Origin: Bifidobacterium choerinum
GTDB taxonomy: Bacteria > Actinomycetota > Actinomycetes > Actinomycetales > Bifidobacteriaceae
Assembly (NCBI RefSeq): GCF_000741135.1
Contig: NZ_JGYU01000002.1
Coordinates: 334,985-398,984 of the forward strand
DNA length: 64,000 nucleotides
Direction: 5' to 3'
In this document: positions 33,298 to 40,877 of the stretch, piece by piece
Layout: the number at the start of each line of letters is the position of its first letter
Numbering within the stretch: the stretch's first letter is position 1
Notes under the pieces: generated by a model
Told to the model about the DNA's origin: nothing
Seen by the model: only the letters and a program-made list of their open reading frames with translations
Database searches by the model: none
Made by a program: the position numbers and the translations under genes

Positions 33298-35786
33298 GGC
33301 TCATCGACCCGGTGCCCGAACAGCCGCAGGACATGCGCGTCGGCGTCGTGCAGGCGCTCGAGCAGCCCGACGGCGGCCAGGGATACATCGTCGAACTGAC
33401 ACCGGCCGGCCAGATGAACATCCTCGCGTGGATCGCCGGCGACGACGCCGTGCATCCGACGTCGACGGTGCTCACCGAGGAGCCGTCGACGGCCGATGTC
33501 GAACTCAAGTTCGACGCATGGAACGCCGGCAACGACGTGATCGGCGGCATCTTCGTCTGGGACACCGTGCACGGTTTCCGCGGCGACGACCCCGACCTGC
33601 CGATCTGCATCGGCGAATACGCGGTCGGCCCCGACGGCGCCGTCCTCATCGCCCAGTGCTCGTTCGACGCCGGCGTCTACGGGCGCGCGCCGCATCCGCG
33701 CGCCGAGGCGATCGCCGCCTGCTGGCTGCTCGCATGCCGTCTGCCCGCCGTGCGCGGCGAACAGATCACGACGAGCTCGGGACGCTTCGCCGACTTCTTC
33801 GAACAGGTCGAGAAGATGCCGCTGCCCGACGCGATCGACATGGTCATCCACCGCGGCATGTCGAACGGCGGCCGCGTCACGCCGGTCGAACGCGCGCTCG
33901 CGCGGCAGCTCGTCGAGATCGGCGCGCCGCAGATCCGCGCGATCGCCGCGAACACCGACCTCGGCATGCATCGGCTCGACACGACCGGCCAGTTCTGGAT
34001 CAACTTCGACGAGGAGGCCGTGCAGGGTCTGCAGCGCGACCTCGTCATCGCCGTCGAGGGCGCGTTCAACCGCGCCGTCGACGCGCGCAACGTCGCCGCG
34101 CGCCTCGACAACGACGTCGCATTGCTCGCGACGCTCGACGAACGGACGACCGGATTCGTGTTCCGCGACGCCTTCGGCCACTGGGGCGAGCATGCGCGCT
34201 TCGTGCGTGGCGAAATCGACGCGCGCAACCCGTTCATGGAGCTCTACGACGCGCGCGCCAGACGCGGCGGCGCATGGGAGTCGCTGACGCGCTTCGGCAA
34301 CGTCGCCGAACAGCTGCGTCTGCCGTTGCGTCTGCAGTACGGCGTCGACGTCGACAACGCGTCCGGCACGATGGCGATCGCGTTCGGCGCGCCGACGGCG
34401 TTGGGATTCCCGGCCTCGCGCGTCGATGACGACGGCGTCTGGCGCGACGCGCGCGACACGCGCGGCGCGCAGGCCTCCGTCTACGCGCTGCGCCTCGCCG
34501 GCCTGCTCGCCTACATCGGCTTCTCGTCGAGCGTCGCGACGACGTCGGTGACGATTACGGCGCGCGCCGGCATGATCACCGGCACGCCGGTGCTGTCGAT
34601 GCGTTTCGAACGCATGGCCTTCTACGGCGACGTGCTGCCGCGCTACCTCGGCGACGACATAGGCGACGCCGTTCTCGACTTCGATCCGGCCGCGCTGCTG
34701 CGGCTGCTCGCGCCGGCCGCGCAGGCCGTCGACCTCGGCGCCGACCTCGGCCTTCGCGGCGTCGCGCCGCTGCCGATGCCGCCGGCGATCAAGGCGCACC
34801 GCGTGCCGCTGTGGAAGGACATGCGCGAGCTGCCCGCCGACCTCGGCGAGCGTCTGCGCGCCGAACGCGCATGCGAACTCGATGTACTGCACGACGACGC
34901 GCCGATCTCGATCGCCGACGTCGAGAAAATCATCGAGGACAACGAGGAGTCGCCGGTGTCGGCCGCGATCGAACTCGAATCGGTCGTCATGGAGCTGTCG
35001 AAGTCGCTGCCGCAGGAGACGCCGTCGTTCCGACCGCTGTACTGCAACAACCAGGGCGAGCGCGAACTCGTCGCGCTCGCCGACGACAATCCGCAGGCGC
35101 ATGCGGACGGCCAACCGCGCGTCGACCCGTCGACGATCCGCTATTTCAAGGTCCCGGACGCGCTGTTCCGCGCATTGATCGAGCTCGCGCGCATCAACAT
35201 CGCCAACGGGCGGTTCGACAAGGCGCGCGAACTGCTCGCGCGCATCCACCACATCGGCAAACTGTCGATTCCGCCGTACATCAGCGAATCGGCGATGTAT
35301 GTGGATGTCGAGGAGCCCGACTGGCAGAAGGACGCCGACGTGCTGACGAAGGCGCTGCCGTACGCCGTCGAGGCCAACGACGTCGCCATGCTCTACTACC
35401 GCCTCGCCTACGCGATGCGCAATCTCGGCAAGCTCGACCTGTCCGCCGCCTGCTACGCGATGACGTTGACGATGCCGGTGCGCTGGCTGCGCGACACGGC
35501 GCTCGAGGAGCTGAGCGAACTGCTCGACGGCGACCTGGGCCGCGCGCCGGCGATCGACGACGCCAAGCAGCTGCTGCGCGCGAACGGCATCCCGATCGTG
35601 CCGTCGCACGCCCTGATGCATCTGCTCGCGCGCAACACGATCGACCTCGTCGACGCCGGCTTCCCGAAGGCCGCCGCCATCGGCACGCGGCTGCTCGCGG
35701 CCGCCGAACGCGACGACACGCTCAACTGGCTCGGCGGCACATTGCTCTACGGCACCTACGGCGAGGACGAGCTCGGCGACGAGTGA
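33294..35786 (+). CDS. Large protein of unknown function, paralogue 1 (830 aa)
   Basis: I do not recognise this family. The body is clearly homologous to the next gene: shared blocks include GY(I/V)VE...(I/V)LAWI near the start, W(E/D)(S/T)LTRF, PVLS(M/L)RFER and VLPRY. The last 250 residues are helical with repeated A/L patterns (IELARINIANGRFDKARELL, YYRLAYAMRNLGKLDLSAACYA), looking like tetratricopeptide repeats. No signal peptide or membrane helix, so cytosolic. Start GTG 33294 overlaps the preceding TGA; a frameshift fusion is the alternative. Function, partners and regulation are unknown. Confidence 0.7.
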   Translation: MRLIDPVPEQPQDMRVGVVQALEQPDGGQGYIVELTPAGQMNILAWIAGDDAVHPTSTVLTEEPSTADVELKFDAWNAGNDVIGGIFVWDTVHGFRGDDPDLPICIGEYAVGPDGAVLIAQCSFDAGVYGRAPHPRAEAIAACWLLACRLPAVRGEQITTSSGRFADFFEQVEKMPLPDAIDMVIHRGMSNGGRVTPVERALARQLVEIGAPQIRAIAANTDLGMHRLDTTGQFWINFDEEAVQGLQRDLVIAVEGAFNRAVDARNVAARLDNDVALLATLDERTTGFVFRDAFGHWGEHARFVRGEIDARNPFMELYDARARRGGAWESLTRFGNVAEQLRLPLRLQYGVDVDNASGTMAIAFGAPTALGFPASRVDDDGVWRDARDTRGAQASVYALRLAGLLAYIGFSSSVATTSVTITARAGMITGTPVLSMRFERMAFYGDVLPRYLGDDIGDAVLDFDPAALLRLLAPAAQAVDLGADLGLRGVAPLPMPPAIKAHRVPLWKDMRELPADLGERLRAERACELDVLHDDAPISIADVEKIIEDNEESPVSAAIELESVVMELSKSLPQETPSFRPLYCNNQGERELVALADDNPQAHADGQPRVDPSTIRYFKVPDALFRALIELARINIANGRFDKARELLARIHHIGKLSIPPYISESAMYVDVEEPDWQKDADVLTKALPYAVEANDVAMLYYRLAYAMRNLGKLDLSAACYAMTLTMPVRWLRDTALEELSELLDGDLGRAPAIDDAKQLLRANGIPIVPSHALMHLLARNTIDLVDAGFPKAAAIGTRLLAAAERDDTLNWLGGTLLYGTYGEDELGDE

Positions 35787-35860
35787 GCACCGGAGTTCGG
35801 ATGACGGACCGATGACGACCGCATGATGATCACGACAGACCACGACCAAAGGACGAAACG

Positions 35861-38506
35861 ATGACGCAGACGAACGGCACAGACGGATTCATCGTGCCAC
35901 CCATCCCGCCGGCGCCGGGATCCGGCGCCGCGACGCCGACGTCGCAGGCGACCGCGCAAACGACGGCACAGCAGCCGCCGACGACACAATCGACGCAGCC
36001 GTCGCGCGCGAGGCACGCGGCGCGGCCGATCCGTCAGCTCGACGAACGCGGGCGCACCGACCGGCTGCCGACGCTGCCCGGACTGCCGGCGGGCCACACC
36101 TACGCGGTGACGGATGCGCTGCCGCAGCCGGCGCACGGCCTCGGCTACGTCGTCGAGGAGGCCGGCGGCGGCGTGCATGTGCTCGCATGGATCCGCGATG
36201 ATCTGAAGGTGTTCTCGGTCGCCAACGTCCTCGACGCCGCCGCCGCCGACGCGCTACACGGCAACCGCGCCGATGTGCACTTCGACGAATGGGACACGGA
36301 CGGCGACGACCATACCGGCCCGATGCGCGTGCGCAGCGTCTTCGAACCCGGCCGCGGCGTCAGCTTCGGCGAATACCGCCGCAACGGCGACGAGACGACG
36401 ATCCTCGCCGCAGCGATGGATCTCGGCCCCTACACGCGCGGCACCTATCCGACGGCGGCCGTGCTTGCGGCGAGCTGGCTGCTCGCGTATCATGTCCCGA
36501 CGCTCGCCGGCCGCCGTCCCGGCGCCGGACTCGGCCGCATCTTCGACGAGTTCATGCGGGTGACGCGCGAACCGGTCGCCGACGCGGTCGACGCGATCGT
36601 CTGGAAGGGCGCCGTCAACGCGGCGACGGCGGCCCCGACCGACCGTTTCGCCGCACGTGAGCTCATCGAGGCCGGCGCGGCCGCGTTGCGCCCGGTCAGC
36701 GCGCGCGAATCGGTGCGCTTCATCATCGTCGAGGGCACGAACCTGTTCTGGGCCGTGTTCAATGGCGACCTGCCGACCGAGGACCGGCACGTCGTGCTCG
36801 CGATCGAATCGGCGCTCAACCGCATCGGCGCCGTGCGGCGCGTCGCCGACATGCGCGACAACGAGAACGGCTTCGTCACGACGCTCGACGAGGCCGCCTG
36901 CTACGACGCGGTGCACCGCCGCGACCACATCTGGTCGCAGCACGTCGACCATGTGCTCGACTACACGAACGTCAACAACCGCTTCGCGCGCATCAACGAC
37001 GCGGCCGCCGCGCCGGGCGGCATGTGGGACACGTTGACGCGCTTCATCACGATCGGCGAGTCGCTGATCCTGCCGCACCGCTTCGAATACCGCGCCGACG
37101 TCAACGCGGCGACCGGCGAGATGGCGATCATCTTCTCGGCGCCCGACGAAACGCAGTTCCAGTCGAGCGACTGGCACGACGGCCACGTCGTCGACGTGCG
37201 CACGATGCGCGCCGCCCACGCCGCGACGTATTCACTCGAACTCGCCGGCCTGCTCGCGCAGATCGCGTTCACGGCCGGGCCGTCCGTCCACGCCGTCACC
37301 GTCACCGGCTACCGCGGCTCGCTGTACAAGACCGAGGATCCTGTGCTCTCGCTGCGCTTCGAGCGCGAACGCTTCACGACGAACGTGCTGCCGCGCTACC
37401 GCGACGGCGCCTTCGACGACGTGGCGCTCGACGACGATCCGGCGCGCGTCGTGCCGATGCTCGAACCGACGGACTTCGCGCTCGCCTTCAACGCGCGCCG
37501 CGGCCTCGACGTCATCACGCCGCTGCCGATCCCGCAGTCGCTGCTGGCGAACCGCACGCCGCTGTGGGCGGACGCGCGCCCGCTGCCGCCGCGGCTGGGC
37601 GCGCTGCTGCGCGCCGACCGCGCGCGGGATCTCGACATCCTGCACGACGACGCCTCGATCAAGGGATCGGAGGTCATGGACCTGCGCCGCGACAACGAGG
37701 AGGACACGCCGATCGGCACGTCGATTGAACTCGAATCGGTCATCATGCAGATCGAGATGAGCGACCAGGCGCCGGCGAACCAGCGGCCGCTATACTGCGA
37801 AAACCCGACGCAGCGCCTGCTCGTCTCCCTCGTCGACGACGGTCCGGACACGCGCTACTGGAAGGCGCCGGACGCGCTGTACAACGCGCGCGTGGGGCTG
37901 ACGCACATCTACCGCGACGACGGCGACTACAAGGCCGCCGTCGCGCAGGCGCAGGCGATGGAGCGCATCGCGCCGACCTGCGCATCCGCGTATTTCGAGG
38001 AGGCGGTCGTGCACGCCGACAACGAACATTACGAGGATGCGGCGCGCGTGCTCAAGTTCGCGTTGACGATTGCCGTCGCACGCGACGACGTCGACTTCGT
38101 CTACTATCGCCTCGCCTACGCGCTGTGGAATAACGGCGACCGAGAATCGGCGGCCGCCTGCTATGCGATGCGCACGCTCGACAGCGCCTCCTACGCGCCG
38201 TCCGCGCGCCGCGAGGTCGCGCAGCTGCTCGCGCAGCTCGGCTGGGACGAGCTGCCCGACCATGACAGGGCCGTCGCCAGGCTGCGCGAGGTCGGCATTC
38301 CGGTCGCCCCGCAGGCGCGCGCTCTCGACGTGCTCGCCGAAGCCGCGATGGGACTCGTCGACGCCGGATTCCCGTGCGCGGCCGACGCGGCCGCCGACAT
38401 CCTCGCGAACTCGATCGACGGCGACGTGCTGCGGCTGCTGCGGCAGTGCCTGCGCTACGGCGTGCTCAACGCCGACGATGTGCTCGCGGCCGAACGCGGG
38501 GAGTGA
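35861..38506 (+). CDS. Large protein of unknown function, paralogue 2 (881 aa)
   Basis: An 881-residue cytosolic protein that appears to be a tandem duplicate of the preceding gene. Residues 1-75 are low-complexity (Pro, Thr, Gln, Ala), then a shared N-terminal domain (GYVVEEAGGGVHVLAWI), a middle domain with IVWKGAVN and LPHRFEY..DVN..TGEMAI, and a TPR-like C-terminus (ALYNARVGLTHIYRDDGDYK, YYRLAYALWNNGDRESAAACYA). AAAGGA precedes ATG 35861, 74 bases after the first gene, so the two form an operon. No catalytic motif is recognisable. Confidence 0.75.
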   Translation: MTQTNGTDGFIVPPIPPAPGSGAATPTSQATAQTTAQQPPTTQSTQPSRARHAARPIRQLDERGRTDRLPTLPGLPAGHTYAVTDALPQPAHGLGYVVEEAGGGVHVLAWIRDDLKVFSVANVLDAAAADALHGNRADVHFDEWDTDGDDHTGPMRVRSVFEPGRGVSFGEYRRNGDETTILAAAMDLGPYTRGTYPTAAVLAASWLLAYHVPTLAGRRPGAGLGRIFDEFMRVTREPVADAVDAIVWKGAVNAATAAPTDRFAARELIEAGAAALRPVSARESVRFIIVEGTNLFWAVFNGDLPTEDRHVVLAIESALNRIGAVRRVADMRDNENGFVTTLDEAACYDAVHRRDHIWSQHVDHVLDYTNVNNRFARINDAAAAPGGMWDTLTRFITIGESLILPHRFEYRADVNAATGEMAIIFSAPDETQFQSSDWHDGHVVDVRTMRAAHAATYSLELAGLLAQIAFTAGPSVHAVTVTGYRGSLYKTEDPVLSLRFERERFTTNVLPRYRDGAFDDVALDDDPARVVPMLEPTDFALAFNARRGLDVITPLPIPQSLLANRTPLWADARPLPPRLGALLRADRARDLDILHDDASIKGSEVMDLRRDNEEDTPIGTSIELESVIMQIEMSDQAPANQRPLYCENPTQRLLVSLVDDGPDTRYWKAPDALYNARVGLTHIYRDDGDYKAAVAQAQAMERIAPTCASAYFEEAVVHADNEHYEDAARVLKFALTIAVARDDVDFVYYRLAYALWNNGDRESAAACYAMRTLDSASYAPSARREVAQLLAQLGWDELPDHDRAVARLREVGIPVAPQARALDVLAEAAMGLVDAGFPCAADAAADILANSIDGDVLRLLRQCLRYGVLNADDVLAAERGE

Positions 38507-38582
38507 ACGGCGGCGTCGCATATGCGGTGACCGATCGATGACGGCCCGCCTTCCGTTGCATGGGTGGATTTTCAGGGGAAGA

Positions 38583-39623
38583 TCATTCGGCGAGGCGTTC
38601 CTTGATGAACGCGGTCGCCTCGTCGTAGGACGGGCAGACGGGCACGCCGTCGACATTGTGCGCAATCGACAGCGCGGCCGCCGCGTTCGCGATCTGCACG
38701 CTCGCCTCGAGGTCCCAGCCCTCGGCGAGCAGCGCGCACAGTGCGCCGGTGTGCACCGGGCCGGCCGAGCGGATATGCGTCGCCTTCGTCGGGAAGCCGT
38801 CGATGTGCATGACGCCCTCGCCGTGCTGGCGGATCCAGGCGCCGCGCGAGCCGGCGCGCAGCACGACCGGCGCGCGCAGCACCTCGCTGAGCGCCGTGCA
38901 CAGTTCGTGCATCGACTCGTCGAAGCCGCCGGAGACGCGCAGCGTCGGCGTCTCGTCGATGCTGATCGACAGTCGTTCGGCGAGCGCATACGCCTGCTGG
39001 CGGTTCATCGACCAGACCGGGCGTGCGAGGATCAGCGTCTCGAGCAGCTGCGCGTTGACGAGACGCAACGCGCGCGTCGAATTGAGCACGATGCGGAACG
39101 TGCGCGTCTGCGGCTGGCATGCGGGATGCGACAGGAACTGGTGGACGGCGACGGCGCCGTCGTTCATCAGCGCGTTGCTGCCGATGTGGACGACATCGCC
39201 CTTCTTCGGGTGGATGTTCTTGAAGGCGTCGGCGTCGCCGCGCGACTCGGCGCCGTGGTGCGCGACATAGGATTTCACGTCACCGTCGGACAGGATGATG
39301 CGCATGCCGTTGTCCTGATTGGGCAACGTGCGGCCGGTGTGGACGATATGCGCCTGACGCAGCGCATGCGCGATGCAGTCGGCCCACGGGCCGGTGCCCA
39401 TCATGCTCGCCAACTCGGTGCGCGCGCCCATGCGTTCCGCCGCCTCGAGCACCTGGAAGCTGCCGCCGATCGAACGGCTCACCGTGCTCGCTTCGACGAA
39501 ACGGCCGGCCTGCGGCATTTCGGGCACGCGCATCAGCGTGTCCACCCAGGTCTGGCCGAGGGAGATCACGGTGGGTTCATGGTCGCGCTGCGCGCGGATC
39601 TTGTTGACGATGTCACTGAGCAT
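38583..39623 (-). CDS. PfkB-family protein lacking the catalytic Asp
   Basis: A 346-residue protein with the ribokinase/PfkB fold: SIGGSFQVLEAAERMGARTELASMMG (the GG-containing substrate block, about residues 52-77) and a C-terminal block, ATHIRSAGPVHTGALCALLA (about residues 285-304). In active kinases that block reads DTxGAGD..xGAL; here the GAGD equivalent is SAGP, so the catalytic base Asp is replaced by Pro. It may be a pseudokinase, or use a different geometry. ATG 39623 follows AAAGGA. A structured leader of about 145 bases lies upstream. Confidence 0.78.
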   Translation of the reverse strand: MLSDIVNKIRAQRDHEPTVISLGQTWVDTLMRVPEMPQAGRFVEASTVSRSIGGSFQVLEAAERMGARTELASMMGTGPWADCIAHALRQAHIVHTGRTLPNQDNGMRIILSDGDVKSYVAHHGAESRGDADAFKNIHPKKGDVVHIGSNALMNDGAVAVHQFLSHPACQPQTRTFRIVLNSTRALRLVNAQLLETLILARPVWSMNRQQAYALAERLSISIDETPTLRVSGGFDESMHELCTALSEVLRAPVVLRAGSRGAWIRQHGEGVMHIDGFPTKATHIRSAGPVHTGALCALLAEGWDLEASVQIANAAAALSIAHNVDGVPVCPSYDEATAFIKERLAE

Positions 39624-40184
39624 GGTCGGTTCCTTTCTCACCGGAACCCGGCGCGATTGCCATCTGCCGATGCGCGCGAGGCTCCACTACCTCTTCCTTT
39701 ACCCACTCCGGATATGGTCCGGCACTCCCCGGCACCGGTTGGCGGCCCCCAGAGAGAAGACGCTCTGGTTACGATTGTAGACGCTGTGTGCGGGAACGGG
39801 ACACGAACCGGCCCGGTGGTGAGATAGACGGGTGGGCGTAGGGAGATGTGCGGGGATGCGGATGCCCGAATACTGCGGCGGCTTCGGGATAGGTGCGCGG
39901 GGCCTGAACCGTCACAGAGCGCTTTGGCGATGTGCCGGGGGTGCGAGCGACTGCGCCGCCGTGCGGGACGTCGGCGTGAGGCGGGCGGGGCGTACGGGGG
40001 TATGCGGCGGGTGGTAGGCATGCAGGGGCGAACGGTCGGCGAAATCGTGAGGGGGGCACGGGAAAGTGGCGTTGTCCGGCATCTGGATGTATCATTGGGA
40101 AGTTGTGTGTGACGGCGTACGTTCTTGTATGCACGCAGCCGCACGCAGACTTGCAAGTCAACAGTAATTTATAGGGAGTCCATT
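39624..40184. other. 561-bp divergent intergenic region (pfkB-like leader and rpmB promoter region)
   Basis: On the minus strand TACAAT (39774-39779) is a good -10 box for the PfkB-like gene, giving a leader of roughly 145 bases rich in hairpins such as CCGGATATGGTCCGG (about 39697-39711). The plus-strand half is GC-rich with no gene recognised, and holds the rpmB leader ending in AGGGAG. I see no match to a riboswitch class I know. Confidence 0.5.
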
Positions 40185-40382
40185 ATGGCAGCTCGTTGTG
40201 CAGTGTGTGGCAAGGGCCCGCGTACGGGTTATTCCGTGTCGCACTCGCATATTCGTAACAAGCGCCGCTTCCTGCCGAACCTCCAGCCGGTTCGCACCAC
40301 CGTGGACGGTCAGAACGTCCGCCTTCGCGTGTGCGCGAAATGCCTCAAGGCAGGCAAGGTTCAGCGTGTGAGCGCCAACTGA
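40185..40382 (+). CDS. rpmB: Ribosomal protein bL28
   Basis: A 65-residue large-subunit protein. [37 protein letters not shown] and the C-terminal [12 protein letters not shown] are family hallmarks. Two CxxC pairs (Cys5/Cys8 and the C-terminal CAKC) indicate the zinc-binding form. AGGGAG precedes ATG 40185. A terminator with a T tract follows, so it is transcribed separately from recG. Confidence 0.97.
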   Translation: MAARCAVCGKGPRTGYSVSHSHIRNKRRFLPNLQPVRTTVDGQNVRLRVCAKCLKAGKVQRVSAN

Positions 40383-40413
40383 TATGCATTGAACCATGCG
40401 AAACGCATGAAGC

Positions 40414-40454
40414 AACCCCGTCGGAGGAGTCCATCTCATCCGGCGGGGTTTTTC
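40414..40454 (+). terminator. Rho-independent terminator after rpmB
   Basis: Stem AACCCCGTCGG/CCGGCGGGGTT with a 15-base loop followed by TTTTTC. Confidence 0.8.
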
Positions 40455-40544
40455 TGTTCTCCGCCCGGCGACGGCCGCGTTGAGACGGATCGCAGAAGAT
40501 GCAGAGGACCAGTCTGCGGGCAGACCGCCGGAATCCATCCTGCG

Positions 40545-40795
40545 TCCGGTTTCGTCGACCGGCTCGACGGTTCGGGTCGCGGACAGCCCGTTTTGCGGTC
40601 GTGATCATCGATCGGGCCGATGGGTTGGGACGCTGCGGTCGGGTTCGTCGGGCGCGTCGATGGTTCGGGTCGCAAAGGTGCTGTTCTGCGGGTGGGTTTG
40701 TCGGTGGGACCGATGGGTTGGGACGCTGAGGGGCTGTTTTGCGGGTGGGGTCGTCGACCAGGTCGACGGTTTAGGACGCGGGGACTGGGCCGGAC
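40545..40795. repeat. Imperfect tandem repeats upstream of recG
   Basis: About five degenerate copies with a period near 50 bases, each containing (C/G)GATGG(G)TT(C/G)GG(T/A)CGC followed by GCTGTT(T/C)TGCGGGTGGG and (T/C)GTCG. Either strand can be read open, giving repeated SQPIGPTD/RPEPSTRP units on the minus strand, but no start signals accompany it. Treated as non-coding. Confidence 0.55.
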
Positions 40796-40863
40796 GGCCA
40801 CCGTTGCGGGCCGTGCAGGCCGCACCGCAGCCGCCATCCGTGGCGCCTCGTCCGCGCACGTGG

Positions 40864-40869
40864 GACAAT
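40864..40869 (+). promoter_or_regulatory. -10 element of leaderless recG promoter
   Basis: GACAAT ends eight bases before ATG 40878; no ribosome binding site other than the G run is present. Confidence 0.4.
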
Positions 40870-40877
40870 GGGGGACT

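Noticed and set aside
32895..35849. 984-codon minus-strand frame opposite paralogue 1
   Set aside because: Composition is typical of antisense of a GC-rich gene; the plus-strand frame is supported by its paralogue.
40455..40877. Pro-rich protein gene upstream of recG
   Set aside because: Open frames exist on both strands because of tandem repeats, but no start signal or homology supports a gene.
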